Source of the DNA: Acidobacteriota bacterium
Lineage (GTDB): Bacteria; Acidobacteriota; Vicinamibacteria; Vicinamibacterales; CAVVIG01
Reading direction: 5' to 3'
Length of the DNA: 64,000 nt
NCBI GenBank assembly: GCA_018268955.1
Contig: JAFDVO010000010.1
Coordinates: forward strand, 37,246 to 101,245
Every line of letters begins with the position of its first letter. Position 1 is the stretch's first letter. Below the pieces are notes generated by a model. The model saw only the letters and a program-made list of their open reading frames with translations, was not told the DNA's origin and searched no databases. This document shows positions 30,410 through 38,096 of the stretch, piece after piece. The translations under genes were made by a program, and so were the position numbers.

Positions 30410-31810
30410 ATGACGGCCGAGCCGGCCAAGCCACCGACGCTCCTCGTCGTTGATGACGACCCGGCCGTACTCGTGCTAATCGACCGGATCGCGACCGAGC
30501 TTGGGTTCACCGTCATCCGTGCAATGGACGGGCACGCCGCTCTCGAAGCGCTGCCGCTGGTCCGTCCTGACGGTGCACTCGTCGATGTCGGGCTGTCCGG
30601 AATCGACGGGCTGAGCCTCCTGCGGGAGATCAAGCAGGCGGACCCGCAGTCTCAGGTCATCCTGATGACCGGATCGGCGAGCATCGACTCCGCCGTCGAG
30701 GCGATCAAGGCCGGAGCGCTCGATTACCTCGCGAAGCCCTTCGATGTCACCCGGCTCCGCGATCTGCTCACCACGGTCCGCAAGAGCCTCGAGCGCCGGG
30801 AGACGTTCCTGCGCATCGACGCGGACGTGGCGCGGCAGTTCGAGTTCTATGGCCTCGTCGGTCGGAGCCCTCTGATGCAGGAGCTCTTCGACTCCGTCCG
30901 ACGGTTCGCGCCCTATGCCCGCACCGTCCTCGTGACGGGCGAGACCGGCACCGGGAAGGAACTCGTCGCCAAGGCGCTCCACAGGCTCGGCCCGCGGAAG
31001 GACCGGCGGCTGATCACCGTCAACTGTTCCGCTGTCGTCGAGACCCTGTTCGAGAGCGAACTCTTCGGACATGTGCGCGGGGCGTTCACCGGCGCCTCGG
31101 AGACCAAGGTGGGCCTTTTCGAGCACGCGGACGGCGGCACGATGTTCCTCGACGAGATCGGCGAGCTGCCGCTCCCGCTCCAGGCCAAGATGCTTCGGGC
31201 CGTCGAGTACGGGGAAGTCCAACGCGTCGGCTCACTCGAGACCCGCCGGTCGGATGTGTTCGCGGTGGCCGCGACGAATCGCGACCTCCGGCAGCGATCG
31301 GCGCAGGGGCTGTTCCGGAGCGACCTCTACTTCCGCCTCAGCACGATCGAGCTCCACATCCCGCCACTGCGCGATCGCCGCGAGGACATTCCGTATCTCA
31401 CGGCGGCGTTCATTCGCGAGTTCTCCGCCAGGCTGAATCGCACGATCAAGGGCATGACCCCGCATGCCGAGCGGATCCTGCAGCAGGCCGCCTGGCCGGG
31501 CAACGTGCGTGAACTGCGGAACGTGATCGAACGGGCATGCATCCTCACCGACAGCCGCATCGTCACGGAACGGGAGGTCGGCGCAGCCATGAGCACCGTG
31601 CCGTGCGCGGCACCGGATCAGCCTGAGGCCCGCACCGGTGATACGCTCGCGCCGGCCGCGGCGGACACGCGCATGAGCACGGCCCAGCGCGAGCAGATTA
31701 CGCGGGTGCTGAGGCTCGTGGGCGGGAACAAGGCGGCTGCGGCAAAACACCTCGGCGTGAGCCGTCGGTCCCTGTATCGCTGGCTCGAACGGCTCGACAT
31801 CGCCATTTAG
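30410..31810 (+). CDS. Sigma54-dependent response regulator (second NtrC type)
   Basis: This 466-residue activator has a receiver with acidic residues DDD (15-17), phosphoacceptor Asp59 (ALVDVGLSG) and Lys109 (YLAKPF). The AAA+ domain has Walker A GETGTGKE (177-184), GAFTGA (224-229), Walker B MFLDEIGEL and the finger region FRSDLYFRLSTIEL. A Fis-type helix-turn-helix ends the protein (GNKAAAAKHLGVSRRSLYRWL). All motifs look functional. GGAG lies before the ATG. It is the first of a row of regulators leading into the polysaccharide locus, and by position probably controls it, as related activators (PrsR, DctD-like) do in other exopolysaccharide systems. Confidence 0.93.
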   Translation: MTAEPAKPPTLLVVDDDPAVLVLIDRIATELGFTVIRAMDGHAALEALPLVRPDGALVDVGLSGIDGLSLLREIKQADPQSQVILMTGSASIDSAVEAIKAGALDYLAKPFDVTRLRDLLTTVRKSLERRETFLRIDADVARQFEFYGLVGRSPLMQELFDSVRRFAPYARTVLVTGETGTGKELVAKALHRLGPRKDRRLITVNCSAVVETLFESELFGHVRGAFTGASETKVGLFEHADGGTMFLDEIGELPLPLQAKMLRAVEYGEVQRVGSLETRRSDVFAVAATNRDLRQRSAQGLFRSDLYFRLSTIELHIPPLRDRREDIPYLTAAFIREFSARLNRTIKGMTPHAERILQQAAWPGNVRELRNVIERACILTDSRIVTEREVGAAMSTVPCAAPDQPEARTGDTLAPAAADTRMSTAQREQITRVLRLVGGNKAAAAKHLGVSRRSLYRWLERLDIAI

Positions 31811-31927
31811 CACACTGCGCCTGACGCAGCGCCCCTAAACCCCGGCACGGCGCCTCCCGATATCAGACGTGAGCGGAGGAGCTATCCAGACGACCTGTGA
31901 ACGCGGGCGGTTGAAGGGAACCCTGTC

Positions 31928-33133
31928 GTGCGGCTGATCGACCGCAGCGATACCTCGCTCGCCATCGCCCTGGTAGCCAGCGCGCTCGTCATCTTCCAGC
32001 GCCCGCTCCGCCTCCTTCTCGATGCGGCCCACCTGATCGAACTGCGTTACGACATCGACCTGCTGCCGGGCCTCTGTGTCCTCGTGGGCACGTTCGTATT
32101 CCACGAATACACCAAGCGACAGCACGCGAGAGCCGCCGCGACAGCGGCGTCACGCGAGGCGGCGCTCGCCCAGGCCCGTTCGACCGAACTCGAACGCCTC
32201 GTGACGTTCGGCCGCGCGCTGGGCAGCGCCCTCGACACATCTGCCGCCAGACAGGTGTTCTGGCGCTTCATGCCTGGATTCGCCGGCGACCGTGCGTTCT
32301 GGATGCTGACCCGTCGACACGATGGGTGGGACAGCCCCGTGTACGATGCGACGCGTCTCGAGCGGTGGACCGTCGACGCCCTCGAGGCGACCGCCGTTCG
32401 CGCGCTGTCGGGCATGGCTGCGAACAGCGGCCGGGAGGTCGACGGCATCGTCATCGACGGCGACTTCTGTGTGCCGCTCGTTGTCGGAGAGCACGCCGTC
32501 GGGGTGCTGGGTGTCAGGAATCACCCGCCGATGGCCGAGTCCGAACGCTCGGCCCTCGGGGCCGCCGCGGCCCTGCTCGCGATCGCCATCCGCAACGCGC
32601 AGCTGATTGCCCAGACGCGCGAGAGCAGCGTTCGTGACGGCCTCACCGGATGCTTTAACCGTGCATACGCACTGGAGGCGCTCAAGGCGGAGATCCAGCG
32701 CGCGCGGCGCACCAGACGTCCGTTGTCCGTCCTGATGTTCGACGTCGATGAGTTCAAGGCGATTAATGACCGCCACGGCCATCTCGCGGGCGATGCGGTG
32801 CTGGCGGCCATCGGTGCCCGGCTCGCGTCGATGCTCCGCGCCACTGACGTGAAGTGCCGGTATGGAGGCGACGAGTTCATCGTCATCCTCCCGGACACGG
32901 TGCTCTCGGGAGCCGAACACGTCGCGTCGACCTTGCTCGACACGCTCTCCACGCTCAGGGTGTCGGTCGGCGCCACGGTGCTGTCGACCACAATCAGCAT
33001 CGGCGTGACGATGCTGCAGCCGGGTGAGACGGAACCATCGACGGTCATCGGGCGGGCCGATGCCGCCCTGTATCGCGCGAAGAGGTCGGGTCGCAACCAG
33101 TTCGCAACCGTTGAACTCGCGGCAGCAGGTTAG
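31928..33133 (+). CDS. Diguanylate cyclase with two membrane helices and GAF-like domain
   Basis: This 401-residue protein makes the second messenger cyclic di-GMP. It has two membrane helices (about 11-33 and 46-58), a short coiled coil, a GAF-like domain (about 95-228) and a GGDEF domain (232-395). The active site is RYGGDEF (GGDEF at 313-317), and the product-inhibition site RxxD (RATD, 304-307) lies five residues upstream at the classic spacing. It should therefore be active and feedback-limited. The start is GTG. Its position in front of the exopolysaccharide genes, next to an activator that lacks GAFTGA, suggests it supplies the signal for their expression. Confidence 0.92.
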   Translation: MRLIDRSDTSLAIALVASALVIFQRPLRLLLDAAHLIELRYDIDLLPGLCVLVGTFVFHEYTKRQHARAAATAASREAALAQARSTELERLVTFGRALGSALDTSAARQVFWRFMPGFAGDRAFWMLTRRHDGWDSPVYDATRLERWTVDALEATAVRALSGMAANSGREVDGIVIDGDFCVPLVVGEHAVGVLGVRNHPPMAESERSALGAAAALLAIAIRNAQLIAQTRESSVRDGLTGCFNRAYALEALKAEIQRARRTRRPLSVLMFDVDEFKAINDRHGHLAGDAVLAAIGARLASMLRATDVKCRYGGDEFIVILPDTVLSGAEHVASTLLDTLSTLRVSVGATVLSTTISIGVTMLQPGETEPSTVIGRADAALYRAKRSGRNQFATVELAAAG

Positions 33134-33215
33134 GACGAGTTCGCGGGCCTTCCTGGCTCGCCGGCGAATGTGCGCAGCGCGATTTGTAGTTCTTGTCTTG
33201 TGAGCGCCGTACGGT

Positions 33216-33233
33216 TGTATCATTTCGTACACA
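33216..33233. promoter_or_regulatory. TGTATC...TACACA motif upstream of the calcium-loop lipoprotein
   Basis: TGTATC and TACACA are separated by six bases. A matching element with eight bases between the same hexamers occurs at 35368-35387, directly after the atypical activator gene. The pair may be binding sites of one regulator. Confidence 0.4.
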
Positions 33234-33351
33234 GCACTCGCTCTGTTTGACACAGCCCGCCCTGCCGATAAGGCAGTCAGGCCTCCGTCCTCAATGCAGT
33301 TCCGCCCTTGAAACTGTAAGTGAGAGGGCGAAGCTACGCCCCGAACCTCAC

Positions 33352-33987
33352 ATGTCAGTCCGTCCCACAGCCCTGAGCACCGCAGCGTCAGCGGCATGCG
33401 GCGTCCTTATGGCCGCGACGCTGGCCTGCACGCAGAGCCCGAACGACGCCCCGCCTGACACAGCGCCCCGTCCGGGTGGTACTGCCGCAGTCCGCCCGGA
33501 GTACGACGAAGCCGGCACGCTCCGCAAGATCGAGTACGACCGGAATGGCGACGGCCGGGTCGACACGTGGGGGTACATGGACGGCGCTCGCGTCTTGAGG
33601 GTCGACACGGATGACAACGGGGATGGCGTCGTCGACCGGTGGGAGTACCACCGTCCCGATGCGCCGGGGAGTGCCGGTCGCGCACTGCAGGGCGGCGTGG
33701 ACGCCACTGTGGAACGCATCGAGCGCGCGACGCGATTCGATGGGCATGTGTCCCGCTGGGAGCACTTCACCGAGGGCGCACTCGCCAGAGTCGAGGAAGA
33801 CACGGACGGCGACGGCAAGGTCGACAAGTGGGAGACCTACGCCAACGGAAGCCTGTCCGTAACGGCCCTGGATACCCTCGGACGGGGGATACCAGACCGA
33901 CGCCTCGTCTACCGCCCTGATGGCACGCTCGACCACATCGAGGCCGATGCGACCGGCACCGGAACCTTCACACCGATACGCCCGTGA
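33352..33987 (+). CDS. Lipoprotein with EF-hand-like calcium loop repeats
   Basis: This 211-residue exported protein has a lipobox TLAC (Cys26). The mature part holds three D-x-D/N-x-D-G loops: DRNGDGRVDTW (63-73), DTDDNGDGVVDRW (85-97) and DTDGDGKVDKW (150-160). Each is followed by a tryptophan or tyrosine strand. Such loops bind calcium in EF-hand, dockerin and thrombospondin-3-like proteins. The protein may sense or need calcium at the cell surface, perhaps together with the polysaccharide; this is inference. The stop overlaps the GTG start of the atypical activator (GTGA), so both are made together. Confidence 0.8.
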   Translation: MSVRPTALSTAASAACGVLMAATLACTQSPNDAPPDTAPRPGGTAAVRPEYDEAGTLRKIEYDRNGDGRVDTWGYMDGARVLRVDTDDNGDGVVDRWEYHRPDAPGSAGRALQGGVDATVERIERATRFDGHVSRWEHFTEGALARVEEDTDGDGKVDKWETYANGSLSVTALDTLGRGIPDRRLVYRPDGTLDHIEADATGTGTFTPIRP

Positions 33988-35369
33988 TCTCCGCGACTCC
34001 GACAGAGCGTGCAGCCTTGCTGCTCGCTGGCCTTGCCGAACAGGGTGCTCTCGAATCGATGGTTCGCACCCTCGGCTACCTGCCGATCCCGGCAGCGGCC
34101 CTGGACGTCGCGCGCCTGCGGGAGCCGATCGCCCTCTGCATCGTCGACCTCCAGCAGAACGGGGAAGCGCTCCGGACCGCACGCGCAGTGCGAGCACAGT
34201 GCCCGGATGCCGTCGTGATCGCCATCGCCGATCCTGAACGCCCTGCCACGTCGGCCGATGCGATCAGGGCAGGAGTGTTCGACGTGCTTCCCCGGCCGGC
34301 GTCGTCCCGCGATCTGGAAGCGCTGATTGCGAACGCCCGGGAGCAGGCGAGCCTTGCCGCTCGCCACAGCCGCGATGGCGCTCCCGAACCGGCTCCATAC
34401 GGCATCGTGGGGACGTCCGCGGCCATGCGGCTGGTGCTCGACCTCGTCCACCGGGCCGCGGCAGGGCGCTGCGGGATCCTGATCGTCGGAGAGCGGGGAA
34501 CCGGCCGCGAGATGATCGCTCGCGCCATCCACGAACACGCGCCCGACCCAGCCGTTCCGTTCGTGAAGGTGGATTGCTCCGATAGCGCCGCCGATGTCGA
34601 ACTCGAGCTGTTCGGCGTCGCCGCCGGGCGCGGAGGCTCCGCTGACCGTCGTCACCTGGAGCGCGTGGGTCCAGGATGCCGCCTCCTGAAAGCCCATGGC
34701 GGGATCCTCTTCCTCGAGAACGTCGTGGCCCTGCCCTCCCGCGCTCAGGGACGGCTGGTGCGCGTCCTGCGCGATCGCGAAGTGTTCCTGAGCACGCAGC
34801 GCGATCCCGTGTCGCTCGATATCCGCCCGATTGCCTCCATCGACGGCGCCGTCGACGCGGCGGTCGACGATGGTCGCCTGCGGCCGGACCTGTTCGAGCG
34901 CCTCTCACTGGTCCGGGTCGATGTCCCGGCGTTACGGCATCGGCGCGAGGACATCCCCGTGCTCGCCACCCACTTCCTGAAGCAGCTGTGCCAGGCGAAC
35001 GGCCGGCCGCTCAAGACCCTCACGCGCCCCGCGCTCACGCTGCTGTCCGCCCTGCCGTGGCGCGGAAACGCGCCGGAGTTGCGGAGCCTCCTCGAGCGGC
35101 TCGTGCTGCTCGTGCCACATGGGCTGATTCGCCTGGAAGATGTGCTCGCGCACACGAAGCTCGAAGGGACCGTGAGCCCGATGGGCGTCGACGCGACCCT
35201 GCGTCAGGCGCGGGCCCGATTCGAGCGCGACTACATCGCCGCAGTCCTGCAGCATCAGCATGGCCGCATCCCGGATGCCGCACGAGTGCTCGGGATCCAG
35301 CGAACCAACCTGTATCGCAAGATGCGCCGGCTGAACCTGACGCGCGGCCGAAGCTCGCGGGAGTCCTGA
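33984..35369 (+). CDS. Atypical NtrC-like regulator without GAFTGA (degenerate bEBP)
   Basis: This 461-residue protein has the layout receiver, AAA+ domain, Fis helix-turn-helix. The receiver lacks the acidic pair and the conserved lysine (LPRPAS instead of LAKPF); only Asp55 remains. Walker A reads GERGTGRE (169-176), with Arg in place of the catalytic Lys. The GAFTGA loop is gone: ELFG is followed by VAAGRGGSADRR. Walker B is LFLEN instead of LFLDE. The DNA-binding end is intact (AARVLGIQRTNLYRKMRRL). It should bind DNA but not activate sigma54. Known relatives without GAFTGA, such as VpsR of Vibrio, work with sigma70 and bind cyclic di-GMP; that role here is inferred. Confidence 0.88.
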   Translation: MISATPTERAALLLAGLAEQGALESMVRTLGYLPIPAAALDVARLREPIALCIVDLQQNGEALRTARAVRAQCPDAVVIAIADPERPATSADAIRAGVFDVLPRPASSRDLEALIANAREQASLAARHSRDGAPEPAPYGIVGTSAAMRLVLDLVHRAAAGRCGILIVGERGTGREMIARAIHEHAPDPAVPFVKVDCSDSAADVELELFGVAAGRGGSADRRHLERVGPGCRLLKAHGGILFLENVVALPSRAQGRLVRVLRDREVFLSTQRDPVSLDIRPIASIDGAVDAAVDDGRLRPDLFERLSLVRVDVPALRHRREDIPVLATHFLKQLCQANGRPLKTLTRPALTLLSALPWRGNAPELRSLLERLVLLVPHGLIRLEDVLAHTKLEGTVSPMGVDATLRQARARFERDYIAAVLQHQHGRIPDAARVLGIQRTNLYRKMRRLNLTRGRSSRES

Positions 35370-35387
35370 TGTATCCTGAACGATACA
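35368..35387. promoter_or_regulatory. TGTATC-N6-GATACA inverted repeat upstream of the exopolysaccharide genes
   Basis: A perfect 6-bp inverted repeat starts in the stop codon of the atypical activator gene. It lies 150 bp before the next gene, and a GGATAC half-site follows nearby. Compared with the motif at 33216-33233, TGTATC and TACACA are shared. Confidence 0.45.
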
Positions 35388-35537
35388 CAGTTCACCTACT
35401 GGATACGGTTCCCTGCGGTCAGGCCTTGACCCTACGGCTGGGGCGGTTCAGGATGAAAGAGCCGAGAGCCGAGTCTGCTCCCCCAGAGCGTATTCAGCTA
35501 TGCCGGCATCGTGCACGGCAGAAGGGTTTCACCGACC

Positions 35538-35975
35538 ATGAAGACCAACCGCGTTGTTGCGCTCATGCTGACATGTGCGCTGTCGGGCTCGACGCCCGCT
35601 GCACTGTTTGCTCAGCAGAGCACCTCGCTGGCCGGCACGGCCAAGGACGAGGCGAAGAAGCCGTACACGGACTACACGGTACGGGCGCGCGACGTGAAGG
35701 CGGGCACGATCGCGGCCACCGTGGTCCTGGACAATCAAGCCACCTTCTCTCTCGGCGGCCTCACGACCGAGCGCTACCTGGTGGAGTTGGTGAACAAGGA
35801 CGGCAAGGTGGTGTGCACCGAAGGGCCGTTCGACATGGCGAAGCAGGCCGTCAAGAGCGACGTAGTGATCGACTGCGGCAAGGTGCCGATCGCCTGGTGG
35901 CTCTTGGGAGCCGCGGCCGGGGCTGGCATCACCGCGGGTGCGATCGCGTCCAACCCGGCCAGTCCGTCGCGCTAG
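35538..35975 (+). CDS. Secreted protein with beta-sandwich-like domain and glycine-zipper tail
   Basis: This 145-residue protein of unknown function has a signal peptide ending near ALFAQQ. The mature part resembles a carboxypeptidase-regulatory-like beta sandwich: SLAGTAKDEAKKPYTDYTVRARD, ATFSLGGLTTERYLVELVNKDGKVVC. A C-terminal hydrophobic helix IAWWLLGAAAGAGITAGAIAS has a glycine-zipper pattern and may anchor it in a membrane. Two cysteines (in VCTEG and IDCGK) could form a disulfide. It is the first gene after the regulators and lies upstream of the outer-membrane barrel, so a part in polysaccharide export or anchoring is possible. Confidence 0.6.
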   Translation: MKTNRVVALMLTCALSGSTPAALFAQQSTSLAGTAKDEAKKPYTDYTVRARDVKAGTIAATVVLDNQATFSLGGLTTERYLVELVNKDGKVVCTEGPFDMAKQAVKSDVVIDCGKVPIAWWLLGAAAGAGITAGAIASNPASPSR

Positions 35976-36014
35976 CGCCCGTACCGGTTCGCTCCCCCAG
36001 CCTCCTCCCCTGTG

Positions 36015-36040
36015 GGTCCGTGGAGACAGCTCCACGGACC
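36015..36040 (+). promoter_or_regulatory. Perfect 11-bp hairpin upstream of the export operon
   Basis: GGTCCGTGGAG and CTCCACGGACC pair around ACAG. It lies 38 bp before the barrel gene, without a T-run. It could be an attenuator, a Rho-assisted terminator, or an mRNA-stabilising element or operator. Confidence 0.5.
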
Positions 36041-36078
36041 TGCGCACGCCTGCGGCCGCTGTGCCGCTCCCTCGTGAC

Positions 36079-37296
36079 ATGCGTCTCCGTTGTCGACTGA
36101 CCCTGGCACTCGTGTGCCTCGTTATTGGCGTTGGGCGGACCTCTGCGCAGGATCCGGCCGTCGATCCGTACGATGCGGCCCGCTTCCACTTCGGGCCGCT
36201 CGGCGTGACGCCATCGATCGTCATTTCCGACGTCGGACGTGACGAGAACGTGTTCAATGAGGCGGTCAACCCGAAGGGGGACACCACCGCCGCGATCGGA
36301 CCGGCCGCGCAACTGGCCCTGCGGATGGGCCGTTCCCGCCTCTCTGGCCGGGCATCGGGGCAGTACGTCTACTTCCACAGGTACGACAACCAGCGTTCAT
36401 GGAACACGACGCTCGATGGCACGTGGCGCTTCCCGCTCGCGCGCATCACCCCATTCGTGCTGGGCACGCGCGTCCAGACGCGCGAACGTCCCGGCTACGA
36501 AATCGATGCCCGAGCACGGCGTGCGGATCGGACCGTCGGACTTGGAACCGACCTTCGTCTCTCCTCGAAGACAACGCTCGTTCTGAGCGGCAGACGAACC
36601 TGGGTCCGCTACGACGATCGCGAGCAGTTCCTGGGCATCGATCTGGCCCAGCGGCTGAACCGCCAGAGTGACAGCGAGCAACTGGACGCGCGATTCATCC
36701 TGACTCCGCTCACCACCTTCGTCGTGCGAACGCAGGCGATGCAGGACCGCTTCGACCAATCTCCGCTTCGCGACTCCAACAGCTACAGCGTGGTGCCGGG
36801 CTTCGAACTGCGCCCTGAAGCCCTCATCTCCGGACAGGTGTTCGTCGGAGTCCGCCGCTTCACGACGCTCAGCGACGCCGTGCCCGACTACACCGGCCTG
36901 GTCGCACAGGTCAAAGCGCGGTACGTGCTCAGAGCCACTCGGTTCGCCGCCAGCATCGGCCGCGACGTCGCCTATTCCTTCGAAGAGATACAGCCGTTCT
37001 ATACGCTCACCGATGCCGGGCTCGAGGTGACGCAACGCATCACCGGCGCATGGGACCTCGTGGCCCGCGGCAGTCGGCAGACACTCGGCTACCGATCCGT
37101 GGCATCCGCGGTGAGCGCCAGTGAACGGATTGACCACGGCCGCATGCTCGGCGGCGGCATCGGATATCGCGTCGGGCGGACGCTGCGCGTGGGCGTCGAC
37201 GTGAATCACTATCAGCGGACGGACGATCGCGATGGGGGACGCAGCTACCGCGGCCTCCGCGTCGGCGGATCCGTCAGCTATGGGTTGCCTCAATGA
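36079..37296 (+). CDS. Outer-membrane beta-barrel protein of the exopolysaccharide locus
   Basis: This 405-residue protein has a signal peptide ending near RTSAQ. The mature part contains many amphipathic strands, such as SRLSGRASGQYVYFHRY, TTLDGTWRFPLARITPFVLGTRV, TTLVLSGRRTWVRYDD and YRGLRVGGSVSYG. It resembles the BBP2-type outer-membrane proteins that sit next to polysaccharide export genes in Acidobacteria and Proteobacteria. It may form or assist the exit channel for the polymer. The ATG with a clear signal peptide was chosen; upstream in-frame codons lack one. Its stop overlaps the next start (ATGA). Confidence 0.75.
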   Translation: MRLRCRLTLALVCLVIGVGRTSAQDPAVDPYDAARFHFGPLGVTPSIVISDVGRDENVFNEAVNPKGDTTAAIGPAAQLALRMGRSRLSGRASGQYVYFHRYDNQRSWNTTLDGTWRFPLARITPFVLGTRVQTRERPGYEIDARARRADRTVGLGTDLRLSSKTTLVLSGRRTWVRYDDREQFLGIDLAQRLNRQSDSEQLDARFILTPLTTFVVRTQAMQDRFDQSPLRDSNSYSVVPGFELRPEALISGQVFVGVRRFTTLSDAVPDYTGLVAQVKARYVLRATRFAASIGRDVAYSFEEIQPFYTLTDAGLEVTQRITGAWDLVARGSRQTLGYRSVASAVSASERIDHGRMLGGGIGYRVGRTLRVGVDVNHYQRTDDRDGGRSYRGLRVGGSVSYGLPQ

Positions 37297-38087
37297 AAAG
37301 ACTGTTGCTCGCGCTGATGCTGCTGGTTGCATCCGCAGGTCCGCTGCCGGCCCAGAACGATTACGTGGTGGGACCGCAGGACGTGCTGACAGTCACGGTC
37401 TTCGGCGAAGCCGAGCTCTCCGGCAAGTACACCGTCGAGCAGGACGGCACGTTCACGTTCCCGCAGATCGGGCGCGTGAAGGCCGGTGGTCTGACCCTTC
37501 GGAACCTCGAGCAGGAGCTCAAGACGAAGCTCGCCGACGGGTACCTGAAAAACCCGCAGGTCGCGGTCGCCATCGAGAACTATCGCAGCCAGCGCATTCT
37601 CGTGATGGGCGAGGTCAGGTCCCCGGGGGAGTTCCAGTTGAATGGCGAGATGACCCTGCTCGCCGCGCTCGCGAGGGCGGGGTCGACGACGCCGGCGGCG
37701 GCCCGTGAAGTGACGGTTGTTCGCGCACGCAAGAACCCTGCGCCCGGCGACGACCCGTCGGAGGTGATCAAGGTCGATCTCCTCGCCCTGCAGGCCGGCA
37801 ACACCGCGCTGAACATCCCGCTCCAGGACGGGGACACCGTCAATGTGCCGAAGGCACAGTCCGTCTTCGTCGCCGGGCAGGTGAAGACACCTGGCGCATA
37901 CGCGGTTGACCCTGGCACCACCGTCCTGCAGGTCATCTCGCTGGCGGGCGGGCTGACGGACCGCGGATCCGACAACCGGATCCGCATCCAGCGGTCGGTG
38001 AACGGCAAGAAACTCGAGGTCAGCGCCAAGCTGTCCGACCTCGTGCAGCCGGGCGACACCATCATCGTCCGCGAGCGTTTCTTCTAG
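37293..38087 (+). CDS. Polysaccharide export protein (Wza/GumB-like, SLBB domains)
   Basis: This 264-residue periplasmic/outer-membrane export component has a signal peptide ending near PLPAQ. A Poly_export domain follows (YVVGPQDVLTVTVFGEAELSGKYTVEQDGTFTFPQIGRV), then two SLBB repeats (ILVMGEVRSPGEFQL and VFVAGQVKTPGAYAV). It has no lipobox cysteine and no long C-terminal helix, so it is shorter than E. coli Wza and more like GumB/EpsA-type proteins. It probably works with the barrel protein upstream and the Wzc-like kinase downstream. Confidence 0.92.
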   Translation: MKRLLLALMLLVASAGPLPAQNDYVVGPQDVLTVTVFGEAELSGKYTVEQDGTFTFPQIGRVKAGGLTLRNLEQELKTKLADGYLKNPQVAVAIENYRSQRILVMGEVRSPGEFQLNGEMTLLAALARAGSTTPAAAREVTVVRARKNPAPGDDPSEVIKVDLLALQAGNTALNIPLQDGDTVNVPKAQSVFVAGQVKTPGAYAVDPGTTVLQVISLAGGLTDRGSDNRIRIQRSVNGKKLEVSAKLSDLVQPGDTIIVRERFF

Positions 38088-38096
38088 GAAGACACC

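Noticed and set aside
33262..33340. Possible riboswitch-like structure upstream of the calcium-loop lipoprotein gene (GATAA hairpin loop, GAAACTG segment, AGGGCGAAGC)
   Set aside because: I compared it with the cyclic di-GMP-I riboswitch core, but the order of conserved segments does not match. A covariance model search would be needed; without it no claim is made.
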